Source: DAOMNO01 sp035443885
GTDB taxonomy: Bacteria; Planctomycetota; Phycisphaerae; Phycisphaerales; SM1A02
Direction of reading: 5' to 3'
Length of the DNA: 64,000 nucleotides
NCBI GenBank assembly: GCA_035443885.1
Contig: DAOMNO010000017.1
Coordinates: 1 to 64,000 of the forward strand
Below are positions 55,512 to 64,000 of this stretch, one piece after another. A program made the translations under genes and the position numbers. Each line of letters opens with the position of its first letter. Position 1 is the first letter of the stretch. The notes under the pieces are model-generated. The model had not been told where the DNA came from and did not search any database. It saw only the letters and a program-made list of their open reading frames with translations.

Positions 55512-58500
55512 ATGTTGCGAAGCATCGTCAGATTCTCACTGCTCAACCGCACGCTGGTCATCGTCGCAGCGCTCGCGATCTCAATCTATGGTCTGCTGGC
55601 TTTGCCTCGGCTGCCGATCGACGTGTTGCCTGACCTCAATCGGCCAACTGTAACCGTGATGACCGAAGCGCCAGGTCTTGGCCCGGATGAGGTCGAAGTT
55701 CAGGTCACGTACCCGATTGAAACCGCGGTCAATGGCGCGATCGGCGTGGAGCGTGTGCGCAGCGTGAGCGGACCGGGGCTTTCCATCGTATGGGTCGAGT
55801 TTGGCTGGGATACCGATATCCGATTCAATCGGCAGGTCGTGCAGGAAGGCCTCACGCAGATCGCCGAGCGACTCCCACCAAACATTGTCCCGCATATGGG
55901 GCCGATCAGTTCCATCATGGGCGAGGTCATGCTCGTCGGCATCGCCTCGCCGGACGGCCGCGTTTCGCCGATGGACCAGCGCACGATTGCGGACTGGACC
56001 ATTCGCCCCGCGCTGCTTGCGATCCCCGGTGTCTCGCAAGTAACCGTCATGGGCGGCGAGATGCGCCAGTTCCAGGTGCGCGCCGACCCCGATCAACTGC
56101 GCCGATATGACCTCACCATGGATGACCTCGAAAACGCGCTGCGCTCTTCCAACGAAAGCGCGGGTGGCGGATTCGTCGTTACCAGCCATGAGGAAGTCAT
56201 CATCAGGCATCTGGGCCGCGTGCAAAGCGTTGAAGACATCGAAAACTCCATCGTCGCAATCAGGCGAAGCCACGATGTCGTGCATCCCGTGCGCGTACGC
56301 GATGTCGCGCACGTGCTGGAAGCGCCCGCCGTCATCAAGCGGGGCGAAGGCTCCATGGACAGCCTGCCCGCAGTCATCCTGGCGATCTCCAAACAACCCG
56401 ACGCAGACACAAGACGATTGACGGCAACCATCGACGAACGACTCGCACAACTGCAATCCGCGCTGCCGGAAGGTCTGTTTGTCAACGCTGATCTCTTCCG
56501 CCAGTCGCATTTCATCAACTCCGCCATCGGCAACGTCATCGAAGCGCTCTGGCACGGCGCGGTGCTGGTGGTCATCGTTCTCGCGCTGTTTCTGCTTAAC
56601 TTCCGCACGACCGCCATCACGCTCGTCGCCATACCGCTCTCACTGCTTACAACGTTCATCGTCTTCCACCTGATGGGCCTATCCATCAACACGATGACGC
56701 TGGGCGGGCTGGCTGTCGCGATGGGCGAACTGGTGGACGACGCCATCGTCGGTGTGGAAAACGCCTTCAGGCGATTACGCGAGAATCGGCAGCGCAGCCA
56801 TCCCGCGCCCGCGCTGAAGGTCATCTTTGAAGCCACGCTCGAAGTGCGCGGCCCGATCGTCATCGGCACGGTCATCGTCATGCTCGTCTTCCTCCCGTTG
56901 TTCTTCCTGCCGGATATCGCCGGCCGCCTCTTCCAGCCACTGGCTGTCGCCTACATCGTCAGCGTACTCATGTCGATGGTGGTGTCGCTGACGCTCTCTC
57001 CGGTTCTCGCGCACTACCTGCTGCCGGGCATGAAGCGAATGCAGGACGATCGCGACGGCATCGTGTTACGCGGCGCAAAGGCAGTCGCGCTCAAGTGCTA
57101 TGCTTTCGCGCTGCCGCGACCAGAGGCGGTGCTCATGCTCTGCGCGATGATGGTCATCGCTGCGGGGATCGTTGTCTCTCGCATGGGCACGGAGTTTCTG
57201 CCCCACTTCAACGAAGGCACCGCCACGGTGAACGTCGTCGCCTCGCCGGGCGTTTCACTTGAAGAATCCGACCGTCAGGGCCGCCTCGCCGAAATGCTGC
57301 TGCTGGAAATTCCTGAGATCAAAGCAACCGGCAGGCGAACCGGCCGCGCCGAGCTGGACGAGCACGCGCAGGGTGTTCACTCCTCGGAGATTGAAGTCGA
57401 TTTCTGGACGTACGCGGAAACGCGCGACAAGCACGCCGCTGCCGGGCACACCAGCCGTCAGCCGCCTCGCTTCTTGCGCGATCGTGAAGTCGTCTTTGCC
57501 GAGATTCGAGAGAAACTCGGCGCGATTCCCGGCATCAACATCGGCATTGGCCAGCCCATCAGTCACCGCATCGACCATCTGGAAACAGGCGTTCGAGCGC
57601 AGATCGTCGTCAAGATTTTCGGCGATGACCTGCGCACACTGCGCCAGCTTGCTGAACAAGCGCAAGATGCCATGATCGACATCCCCGGCGTCGTTGACCT
57701 GCAAATCGAAACGCAAATGATGATTCCGCAGCTTCATGTGAGCGTCGATCGTGAACGTGCGGCCTCGTTCGGCTTCACAAGCGGCGAGCTGATTCGCACG
57801 CTTGAGACCGCCACGCGCGGCCGCGTGGTGTCGCAAGTCATCGACGGCGTGCGCACCTTCGACCTTGTGCTGATGATCGACGAACCGTGGCGCAACGACC
57901 CGGAAGCAATGGCGGCCATGCAACTGCTCTCGCCCACCGGTGCCGTAGCGATGCTCTCCGATGTGGCTGAACTTCGCGAAGAGCGCGGGCCGAACTCCAT
58001 TTCGCGCGAAAACGCGCAGCGAACCATCGCGGTGTTCTGCAACGTGCAGGGGCGCGACCTCGGCTCGACAGCGATCGCTGTGGAAGACGCGGTGCGACGC
58101 GCGATTGATTGGCTGGAAGGTTACTCGATGCAGCTTGAAGGTCAGTTCCGCTCGCAACAGGAAGCATCGCGAACGATTCTGCTCCTCAGCGTTGTCTCGC
58201 TGCTGCTGATGTTCTTCATTCTCTACAGCCACTTCGGCAACTGGGTGATGCCCGCGCAGGTCATGCTCAACATTCCCTTTGCGTTCATCGGCGCCGTCGC
58301 TGCGCTGGCGATCGTCGGTGAACCGTTCAGCGTCGCCAGTCTTGTCGGGTTCATCAGCTTGTGCGGCATCGCCAGCCGCAACGGCGTACTCATGATCAGC
58401 CACTATCTGCACCTGATGAAGGAAGAAGGCATGGCGTTCGGCGAGGCGATGGTGATTCGCGGCTCGCAGGAGCGTGTCGCGCCCGTACTCATGACCGCCC

Positions 58501-58736
58501 TCACCACAGGTCTCGGCCTGATCCCGCTGGCCATCGCTGCAGGTCAGCCCGGCAGAGAAATTCTCTATCCCGTCGCGGTCGTCGTCATCGGCGGCCTCAT
58601 CAGCAGCACGATTCTCGATTTCTTCGTTACACCTTCGGTTTTCCTGCGCTTCGCCCGCCGCGCTGCAGAAAGCGCCGCCTCGCAAACCGCCCAACAACAT
58701 CAACTCACGACAACTGAACAGGAGTTTTCACGATGA
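55512..58736 (+). CDS. Heavy-metal RND efflux pump (HME, CzcA/CusA type)
   Basis: 1074 aa. Twelve helices and two large periplasmic loops; N-terminus LLNRTLVIVAALAISIYGLL, PIDVLPDLNRPTV and TM4 GELVDDAIVGVENAFRRL, the variant in which the charged residues of helix 4 mark HME transporters. Proton-driven export of a divalent or monovalent heavy metal across both membranes with the adaptor and outer-membrane factor. The helix-4 variant does not settle Zn/Co/Cd versus Cu/Ag. Confidence 0.94.
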   Translation: MLRSIVRFSLLNRTLVIVAALAISIYGLLALPRLPIDVLPDLNRPTVTVMTEAPGLGPDEVEVQVTYPIETAVNGAIGVERVRSVSGPGLSIVWVEFGWDTDIRFNRQVVQEGLTQIAERLPPNIVPHMGPISSIMGEVMLVGIASPDGRVSPMDQRTIADWTIRPALLAIPGVSQVTVMGGEMRQFQVRADPDQLRRYDLTMDDLENALRSSNESAGGGFVVTSHEEVIIRHLGRVQSVEDIENSIVAIRRSHDVVHPVRVRDVAHVLEAPAVIKRGEGSMDSLPAVILAISKQPDADTRRLTATIDERLAQLQSALPEGLFVNADLFRQSHFINSAIGNVIEALWHGAVLVVIVLALFLLNFRTTAITLVAIPLSLLTTFIVFHLMGLSINTMTLGGLAVAMGELVDDAIVGVENAFRRLRENRQRSHPAPALKVIFEATLEVRGPIVIGTVIVMLVFLPLFFLPDIAGRLFQPLAVAYIVSVLMSMVVSLTLSPVLAHYLLPGMKRMQDDRDGIVLRGAKAVALKCYAFALPRPEAVLMLCAMMVIAAGIVVSRMGTEFLPHFNEGTATVNVVASPGVSLEESDRQGRLAEMLLLEIPEIKATGRRTGRAELDEHAQGVHSSEIEVDFWTYAETRDKHAAAGHTSRQPPRFLRDREVVFAEIREKLGAIPGINIGIGQPISHRIDHLETGVRAQIVVKIFGDDLRTLRQLAEQAQDAMIDIPGVVDLQIETQMMIPQLHVSVDRERAASFGFTSGELIRTLETATRGRVVSQVIDGVRTFDLVLMIDEPWRNDPEAMAAMQLLSPTGAVAMLSDVAELREERGPNSISRENAQRTIAVFCNVQGRDLGSTAIAVEDAVRRAIDWLEGYSMQLEGQFRSQQEASRTILLLSVVSLLLMFFILYSHFGNWVMPAQVMLNIPFAFIGAVAALAIVGEPFSVASLVGFISLCGIASRNGVLMISHYLHLMKEEGMAFGEAMVIRGSQERVAPVLMTALTTGLGLIPLAIAAGQPGREILYPVAVVVIGGLISSTILDFFVTPSVFLRFARRAAESAASQTAQQHQLTTTEQEFSR

Positions 58737-59986
58737 GCGTCCACACCCGTTTCTCTCTCAAGCTGTTTTGTGTCCTCGTTGCTTATTCAATGTGGTTCGT
58801 CGCGCCGGCGCACGCCCAGCATGGCCACGCGCACGATCATGATCACGACATTGAGTTTCCAGAGCCGACCAATTTCGTCGAAGCCGCCTCACTTGCGCTG
58901 GAAATCCCCCGCCATCTGGTTGGCGACCTTGCAGAGCAGGCGTTCGATCACATTCATGACGATTCGCTGATTCTCGCCAAGGTCGCACGGATGCTCGGCC
59001 GCTTCGCGCTCGATGCTTCCAGCGGCGTACAGCGTGAACACGTTCGCGAGATCAACATCGCAGGCCGCGAGCTGGCGCGAATTGCGGATGCCCTGCACGA
59101 CGCAACGGACACGAAAGACGCGGCTGCGTGCGCCCGTCTGCTTGACGCGATGAAAGAGCACCTCGCCGTCATTGAGCGCAATCTTCATCGTGTGCTTGAT
59201 CGACCGTTCACGGTCAAGATCACGTCCGCAGGCACACCGAACGCCTCGCAGCCGATCACGCTCACCCTTGAGATTCAGAACGACAGAAACGAGCGTGTTA
59301 CTGCGGAACAGCTTGATGTTGCACATGAGCATCTGCTGCATGTGATTGTCGTTGCAGAGGATTTGAGCTGGTATCGCCACGTGCATCCGACGCCCGCAGC
59401 AGACGGTACGTTCACGCTGACGATGACCTTCCCCGCGGGCGGCAGCTATCGGCTGTTCCACGATTTCAAGCCGAAAGGCATGCCGCACCGCATGGCGTTT
59501 GCAGACTTTGTCATCGCAGGTGATCGACCCGCGCGAACGAAGCTTGCCGTTGATGCGCATCAGCCCAAAGTCGTGGACGGGCTGACGGTCTCGCTTCATG
59601 CCGCTTCGCCGATCCGCGCTGGCACGGACACGGTGCTGCACTTCACCATCAGCAAGGATGGCGCAGCCGTCACTGATTTCGAGCCGCACATGGGCGAACG
59701 TGCGCACCTTGTCGTCATCAGCGAAGACCGCTCGCAGTTCGTTCATGCCCATGCACACGACGAGCACCATCATCATGCCCACGATCATGACGATCACGCA
59801 GACCATGACCACGACCATCACGAAGGCGTTGCATTTCATGTAACCCTGGCGAAGCCGGGTCTGCACCGCGCATGGGTTGAATTCAAGCACGGCGGCAAGG
59901 TATTCACCATTCCTTTCGTCATTGAAGCGGTCGCGGGTGATGCCGCTGCACCGCAGAGGGAGCATGGCCATGGCCACAATCACTGA
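58733..59986 (+). CDS. His-rich periplasmic protein with duplicated domain
   Basis: 417 aa, ATGA overlap with the pump. Signal peptide ending in AHA, then a His/Asp start (HGHAHDHDHDIEFPEP). Residues ~30-150 are helical (EIPRHLVGDLAEQAFDHIHD) with a Glu/His pattern. Two related beta domains follow, each of the form L-x-V-x-x-E-D-x-S-x-x-x-H-x-H ... G-x-F/Y-R ... F-K-x-G: LLHVIVVAEDLSWYRHVHP and HLVVISEDRSQFVHAHAHD. The second carries a long His/Asp run and the protein ends HGHGHNH. A metal-capturing partner of the pump is inferred; enzyme activity is not evident. Confidence 0.82.
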   Translation: MSVHTRFSLKLFCVLVAYSMWFVAPAHAQHGHAHDHDHDIEFPEPTNFVEAASLALEIPRHLVGDLAEQAFDHIHDDSLILAKVARMLGRFALDASSGVQREHVREINIAGRELARIADALHDATDTKDAAACARLLDAMKEHLAVIERNLHRVLDRPFTVKITSAGTPNASQPITLTLEIQNDRNERVTAEQLDVAHEHLLHVIVVAEDLSWYRHVHPTPAADGTFTLTMTFPAGGSYRLFHDFKPKGMPHRMAFADFVIAGDRPARTKLAVDAHQPKVVDGLTVSLHAASPIRAGTDTVLHFTISKDGAAVTDFEPHMGERAHLVVISEDRSQFVHAHAHDEHHHHAHDHDDHADHDHDHHEGVAFHVTLAKPGLHRAWVEFKHGGKVFTIPFVIEAVAGDAAAPQREHGHGHNH

Positions 59987-61391
59987 TTGCACACGGCTCG
60001 CACCACGCGCCGCCCGAAAGCTTGCTGTGGCACTCGTCACAAGCGCCATGCTCGTCGGCTGCGCTTCACTGGATGCGCAGCAGGATCGCCAGCGCGCCAG
60101 TTCACTCATTCACGAGCGCAGCGGCTTCTCACCGGACTGGGAAGCACAGTGGAACGAAGTCCATCGTGAATGGGACGGTCGATCGCCGCTCACCGCTGAA
60201 ACCGCTGTGCGTCTTGCATTGGTCAGTAATCGAAGCATTCGCGCCAGCGTTGAGCGACTCGCTGCATCGCGCGCTGAGTTCGTACAGGCTGGCCTGTTGC
60301 CGAACCCGATCCTCAGCGTTGGTCTTGGGTTCTCCGTGGGTGATTCATCCGGCGCGACATCAATCAGCGCAGGGCTGACGCAGCAGCTCGTCGCGCTCTG
60401 GCTGCGCGGTGATCGCATGAAAGAAGCCGCTGCTGAACTCGAAGGCGAAGTCCTTTCGCTCAGCGATGCAACCCTGCGCATCATCGCCGAAGTCCGCCAC
60501 ATGCACACAGAGCTTCTCTGGATGCAGCGTGAACTCGCGCTCCTCGGCGAGCATCAATCACTGATTGAGAAGCATGTGCGCATCATTGGTCAGCAGGTGG
60601 ATGCGGGCATCGCTTCATCACTCGACTTCACGCGCATTGAGCTTGCGCTGCACGCACTCATCAACGAACGAATGCAGCAGGAGCACGCATTTCGAGTTGC
60701 ACGGCTGGCGATGCTCGAAAAACTTGGCCTCGCCGAATTCACGGCGGATTTCTCTCTCGACGAGAGCGGAACGAGCGAAACGCACTCGCTCGCATTGCAA
60801 GGCGAGGACACCGTCGTCGAGCATGCGCTTGCGAATCGGCTCGACCTTGCTGCGGCATCCGCGCGCGTGATCGCCGCCCGCCAATCGCTCCGTCTTGAGG
60901 AGCGCAGCAGATTTCCCGCGAATCTGGAAGCGGGCGCTGCATACAGCCGCGACGAAAACCGCCGACAGGAACTCGGCCCTGCAGTCAGCCTTGAAGTGCC
61001 GCTCTTCGACAGCGGCGATGCCCGCGCCGCCCGCGCCGCGGCCCTCTGGCGCGCCAGTGAAATCGAAGCGGACGCCGTGCGCCAGCGCGCGATCTTCGAA
61101 TCGCGCAGCGCATGGTCGGAATGGACACGAGCGCACGCGCTCCTGGCCCGCCATGACCATGATGTCCTGCCTCGCGCCAATCGTCAGTTGGAACTCGCTC
61201 AAACCCTGCTGGACGCGGGCGAAGTCGATATGACCGTGCTGCTTGAAGCGCAGCGAGAAGCCATTGCTGCCTCGCGCGTGCGCAATCGGCTTCAGGCGGA
61301 TGTCATTCGATCAGCCATCACGCTGGACTACGCCACCAGCACCTTTGTTGGATCCTCCCCCACGGCCCAGAACCCCAATGACACAGAATGA
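59970..61391 (+). CDS. Outer-membrane efflux factor (TolC/CusC family lipoprotein)
   Basis: 473 aa from ATG 59970 (GGGAG eight bases upstream, inside the previous gene). Lipobox AMLVGC near residue 20. Two OEP repeats of coiled-coil hairpins: TAETAVRLALVSNRSIRASV, then LRIIAEVRHMHTELLWMQRE and in the second half FESRSAWSEWTRAHALLARH. Strand segments GLLPNPILSVGLGFSVG and LEAGAAYSRDENRRQELG match the barrel. Outer-membrane exit duct of the metal-efflux system. Stop is followed four bases later by the 3' end of a convergent tRNA. Confidence 0.92.
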   Translation: MATITDCTRLAPRAARKLAVALVTSAMLVGCASLDAQQDRQRASSLIHERSGFSPDWEAQWNEVHREWDGRSPLTAETAVRLALVSNRSIRASVERLAASRAEFVQAGLLPNPILSVGLGFSVGDSSGATSISAGLTQQLVALWLRGDRMKEAAAELEGEVLSLSDATLRIIAEVRHMHTELLWMQRELALLGEHQSLIEKHVRIIGQQVDAGIASSLDFTRIELALHALINERMQQEHAFRVARLAMLEKLGLAEFTADFSLDESGTSETHSLALQGEDTVVEHALANRLDLAAASARVIAARQSLRLEERSRFPANLEAGAAYSRDENRRQELGPAVSLEVPLFDSGDARAARAAALWRASEIEADAVRQRAIFESRSAWSEWTRAHALLARHDHDVLPRANRQLELAQTLLDAGEVDMTVLLEAQREAIAASRVRNRLQADVIRSAITLDYATSTFVGSSPTAQNPNDTE

Positions 61392-61395
61392 AAAG

Positions 61396-61468
61396 TGGAG
61401 CGTATCGGACTCGAACCGACAACCCCTGCCTTGCAAAGGCAGTGCTCTCCCAATTGAGCTAACGCCCC
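61396..61468 (-). tRNA. tRNA-Ala (anticodon TGC)
   Basis: 73 nt, all arms pair: acceptor GGGGCGT with ACGCTCC (one G-T), D-arm AGCTCAATTGGGAGAGC, anticodon stem CTGCC/GGCAG around TTTGCAA, T-arm with GGTTCGAGTCC. CCA is not encoded. Isolated, in the gap between convergent genes. Confidence 0.97.
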
Positions 61469-61481
61469 AAAACGGCACAGC

Positions 61482-61490
61482 ATTATAGCA
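61482..61490 (-). promoter_or_regulatory. Extended -10 promoter of the tRNA-Ala gene
   Basis: Minus strand reads TGCTATAAT at 61490-61482: a perfect -10 hexamer with the TGn extension, 13 bases before the tRNA 5' end (61468). No good -35 at 17 bp, which an extended -10 does not need. Confidence 0.75.
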
Positions 61491-61539
61491 ACCGCACCGG
61501 ACTTGAGTCTCGGCCCTCACGAAGCGACCGGCATTGCCA

Positions 61540-63000
61540 TCACTCCTGTGGCGCGAGGATGTCGATCCTCCGCGGCGTGATGATGTTCAACCGCAAGCCG
61601 CCGTCATAGGCCTTCTCCCCCACGATGCCGACAAGCTGGCCCAACAAGCCGATGACATCGAACTTCTCGGACGGCTCGATGTACGCCACCGTTCGGCCGG
61701 ATGTTGTGTCCTGCACACGGATCAACTGCGGCAACCGCCGACCGTCATAAATCGTCGATGCCGCAAGCCGGCCGACCGCTGCGTAATCGCCCACCGCGTC
61801 CACTGCATCGCGCACCGCCTGTGTGCGTTCCGCAGCGACCTGCGCTCGAGCCTTGATCCGGGCGATCTCCGCCATGCGGTCCTGTACATCCAACATCAGC
61901 TTGATCTGCTCCGCGCGAGCGTTTGCAAACCGCGCCGGCCCGGCTTCGCTCCGCGCTGCCACATCCAGATACATCTGCCGCATCGCGAGTTCCGCCGTCG
62001 CCGTCGGTTCACGGCGGACCTTCGCATACGCCGCCTCAAGATCGTCCAGCGTAACTTCCTTCAACCGCTCCGCCGTTGTCGGCTCCGCAGGTTTGTCTTG
62101 TTCATCGGCCTTTGGCTGCACTTCCGGCTTCGCAGGCTCTGACGTTGCGGCGGGTTCAGCAGGTGGCTCATCCGCAGGCGTTACAACCGGCGCCGGAACA
62201 GACACTGGCACAGAGGTCGGCCCAGGAGTCGGCGCAGGTGTTGTTTCCGGCTTTGGCGTTTCGCGGCGGGGCTGTTCTTCTCGCGCCAGAACCGGCTGTT
62301 GTACCGGCGTGGGCGTGGGTGTTGGCGCTGCGGTTGCAGGCGTGGTTTCTTCACGGTTGCCCTCAGCGAGCCTTCGCTTGGCTGCTTCCCACGTCTGCAC
62401 TTCCGTTGCGTTCGCGCGGCGGAGATATGTTTTGCTGATCCACGCTTCAGCATTCTCCGGCAGGCGAATCTTGTGCACCGTGTTGTCGCCTGATACCGTC
62501 GTCTCCATCACCGCCACCCGCCGGTTCGCGTCCAGCCGAATCAGCGGCTTCCAACTGTCGTTCGGGTTGTAACGGGCGTTCAGGTTCGGCGCGAGCACAT
62601 CCGTTCGGCCGAGCGTTACACCGACCGTGCCGTTCTCTTCAAGCCGAAACCGACTGCTCGCCTGCGCGGTCGGATGAATGACATAGCCGAAGAAGCGATC
62701 GTTTCTGAACGTCGGCCCGCCGTTGGTGAACCCGGCTTCAACACGCGCCCAGTTGAACTTCTCACCCACGACCCAGACCAGATCGTCCGCATTCACCTTG
62801 CCGAACGGATAGTACGAATCCGCCCCGCCAGACCGGACATACACATCATTGCCAGTGACTACGGCCAGATACGGCTGAATCGCCGCATCATCCTGCGCCG
62901 CAGCCGCACGAGCGAGGTGTGAAGGGGCCAGAAAAACAACTGCCATCGCCAAGGCGGCGCAGCAGGCAACGGTTCGATCTAGGGAAAAGCGGATGTTCAT
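61540..63000 (-). CDS. Secreted SH3-domain protein with Pro-rich linker
   Basis: 486 aa. Signal peptide (CCAALAMAVVFLAPSHLARA). Residues ~40-200 hold two bacterial SH3-like units (VVTGNDVYVRSGGADSYYPF, TLGRTDVLAPNLNARYNP). Residues ~215-310 are a long Thr/Pro/Ala/Glu-rich linker. The C-terminal ~170 residues are helical with LDDLEAAYAKVRREP and end in a small beta domain (DVIGLLGQLVGIVGEK). SH3 units suggest contact with cell-wall or cell-surface polymers; no catalytic motif is seen. Confidence 0.85.
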   Translation of the reverse strand: MNIRFSLDRTVACCAALAMAVVFLAPSHLARAAAAQDDAAIQPYLAVVTGNDVYVRSGGADSYYPFGKVNADDLVWVVGEKFNWARVEAGFTNGGPTFRNDRFFGYVIHPTAQASSRFRLEENGTVGVTLGRTDVLAPNLNARYNPNDSWKPLIRLDANRRVAVMETTVSGDNTVHKIRLPENAEAWISKTYLRRANATEVQTWEAAKRRLAEGNREETTPATAAPTPTPTPVQQPVLAREEQPRRETPKPETTPAPTPGPTSVPVSVPAPVVTPADEPPAEPAATSEPAKPEVQPKADEQDKPAEPTTAERLKEVTLDDLEAAYAKVRREPTATAELAMRQMYLDVAARSEAGPARFANARAEQIKLMLDVQDRMAEIARIKARAQVAAERTQAVRDAVDAVGDYAAVGRLAASTIYDGRRLPQLIRVQDTTSGRTVAYIEPSEKFDVIGLLGQLVGIVGEKAYDGGLRLNIITPRRIDILAPQE

Positions 63001-63224
63001 GCGAGACCTCCGTGGCTCAGAACAGAATCATCGGACTATCCGGCCATGCAGCCGCACGTATTGTAGCCGGACGCCAGCGATGCCGGACTTTGTCCAAGAG
63101 GGTTACGAGGGCCATGCTTCATCGCCAAGCGAAACGCACCCAACACCCTCATCTTAAAAGTGGCACAGGCTTTTGACCTGTGCCACGCCAGTTCAAAGCA
63201 TCCAACAGCCCGATGAAACCCGCC
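63001..63224. other. Intergenic repeats upstream of the SH3-domain gene
   Basis: A 224-bp gap between two minus-strand genes. It holds GCCATGCTTCATCGCCAAGCG (63111-63131), which shares all but two bases with the palindrome arm-plus-loop at 23457-23477, and a perfect palindrome GTGGCACAGG / CCTGTGCCAC (63160-63169, 63177-63186). Confidence 0.8.
63160..63186. repeat. GTGGCACAGG palindrome (REP-like)
   Basis: Perfect 10-bp arms around a 7-nt loop. This wording (AAAGTGGCACAGGC...CCTGTGCCAC) recurs between genes in many planctomycete genomes; here it lies ~40 bp downstream of the MATE gene stop on that gene's strand and may serve as its terminator. Confidence 0.8.
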
Positions 63225-64000
63225 TCACGGGCGGGTGCCATCGTGTGCTTCGGGCACTTCTTCTGCAAGATCGCGCGTCGTGCCTTCTGCAGATGGCGCG
63301 GGCGGCCCGGGCAGGAGCGGCGCAACCAGTGCCGCTTCGCGCTCCAGTGTTTCTTCAGGCGTGGGTGTGAGCAGTTGAATCGACTTCCACCGGCCAGACT
63401 CAAACCGCAGAGCCATCGTAACGCCATAGATGATGATGTACGCCGCCGCACCGATCCACGGGCCGACAGACTCCCAATGCGGGAACGCGCGTGTGAGCAG
63501 CCATCCGCCGAGCACGATGAAGACCCAGCTGTAGATGATGGTAACGATGCCGGGCCACACGGTGTCGCCCGCGCCGCGCAGCGCGCCGGTATAAACGATG
63601 CCGAACGCGTCCGCCGTCTGGAACACCGCCGCACAGATCATGAGATACCCGCCGATGCGGATCATCTCCGCCACCGTCTCCGGGTCCGTCGCTCGCGACT
63701 CCACAAACCAGCCGATCAACTCGTGGCGATACACCACGAAGACGATCGCGCAGATCGTCATGTAGGTGATCGACATGACCAGTGCGAGGCGCGCCCTCGC
63801 CGCGCCCGTGCGATGATCGCCCGCGCCAATGTACTTCCCGACGAGCGATGTTGCTGCGACCGCGAAGCCCACCGCAGGCATGAACGAGAGATGCATGTAG
63901 CGCAGCGCGGCCCAGCCAGCGGTCATATGCGTCTCGCCGAAGCGACCGACCAGCACGGACATGAAAATCGCCCAGCACATCACTTCATTGCCGAACTGCA
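63225..64000 (-). CDS. MATE-family efflux transporter, 3' part
   Basis: C-terminal 258 residues; the frame stays open through the window edge (LQFGNEVMCWAIFM at 63998 onward), so the true start lies beyond 64000. Six helices and the C-terminal MATE repeat: AAVGF-type segment MPAVGFAVAATSLVGKYIGA, LVMSITYMTICAIVFVVY, and TADAFGIVYTGALRGAGDTV. Exports organic cations or drugs by Na+ or H+ exchange; substrate unknown. Hydrophilic C-terminal tail of ~50 residues. Confidence 0.9.
   Translation of the reverse strand, partial: QFGNEVMCWAIFMSVLVGRFGETHMTAGWAALRYMHLSFMPAVGFAVAATSLVGKYIGAGDHRTGAARARLALVMSITYMTICAIVFVVYRHELIGWFVESRATDPETVAEMIRIGGYLMICAAVFQTADAFGIVYTGALRGAGDTVWPGIVTIIYSWVFIVLGGWLLTRAFPHWESVGPWIGAAAYIIIYGVTMALRFESGRWKSIQLLTPTPEETLEREAALVAPLLPGPPAPSAEGTTRDLAEEVPEAHDGTRP

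Noticed and set aside
57255..58703. 482-codon minus-strand open frame
   Set aside because: Antisense to the HME pump gene; low-complexity charged sequence with no family features.
58889..60109. 406-codon minus-strand open frame
   Set aside because: Antisense to the His-rich protein; its apparent Met/Val-rich helix (VMVVVMVCVIVMIVGMMM) is the complement of the CAT/GAC His-Asp run.

Overview
The window is about 60 % GC and looks like a draft scaffold of a planctomycete, most probably class Phycisphaerae. The reasons are secreted proteins ending in a dockerin-like block of the ADLN-D...VDVQDLLLLLGAWGPC type, PAPGAL...RRRR variants of the PEP-CTERM sorting tail, an alternative complex III (Act) joined to a caa3 oxidase, a short zinc ribbon of the CPRCWYDL type in a membrane protein, and palindromic intergenic repeats of the kind seen in this phylum. 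A run of 100 Ns at 21075-21174 marks a scaffold join. This is inferred from gene content; there is no rRNA in the window.

Layout. 1-4303 is an accessory, relatively AT-rich array of secreted-protein genes built from shared modules: a HAF-repeat protein with dockerin-like blocks, a PEP-CTERM-like protein, a detached dockerin-like ORF, and a second PEP-CTERM-like gene split by an intact 873-bp IS5-family (IS427-type) element. 4430-9988 (minus strand) holds a secreted protein with a CX4CH motif, a large NAD-type glutamate dehydrogenase and a Nudix hydrolase. 10220-10879 is a PagL-like outer-membrane protein behind an orphan terminator. 10970-15303 (minus) is a fatty-acid cluster, fabD-lipoprotein-fabG-acpP-fabF. 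15443-23282 (plus) carries a PIN-PhoH ATPase, a Bax-inhibitor-1 family protein, a TPR lipoprotein coupled to an ArsR-methyltransferase fusion, and three genes around two secreted dockerin-tailed enzymes (a subtilase and an alpha/beta hydrolase).

23810-42319 is the respiratory region. An ACT-domain protein and heme A synthase lie on the minus strand, and heme O synthase plus a DUF3179 protein on the plus strand. Next comes one long minus-strand operon of about 14 kb: actA-B-C-D-E-F, a small membrane protein, a SCO copper chaperone, ctaC (with fused cytochrome c), ctaD, ctaE, ctaF and a second subunit-III-like protein. Together these encode quinol oxidation by alternative complex III, transfer to a caa3-type oxidase, and the heme A and CuA assembly factors.

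42689-48058 holds a cation/proton antiporter fused to USP-like and EIIA-Ntr-like domains, a TatD nuclease, a BtuF-like protein and a DUF1573 protein. 48237-50876 is clpB. 50961-53437 has another PEP-CTERM-like protein and a zinc-ribbon membrane protein. 53589-61391 is a metal-efflux operon: a His/Cys-rich peptide, an RND adaptor with a His tail, an HME-type pump, a His-rich duplicated-domain periplasmic protein and an outer-membrane factor. The window ends with a tRNA-Ala (TGC) with a clear extended -10 promoter, an SH3-domain secreted protein and a MATE transporter cut by the window edge.

Most worth a second look: the modular secreted-protein array with its unassigned CW/CxxCPxCPG tail, the precisely reversible IS insertion, the fabG with no standard in-frame start, the orphan terminator at 10090, the almost certainly artificial scaffold gap, and the His-rich duplicated protein in the metal-efflux operon.
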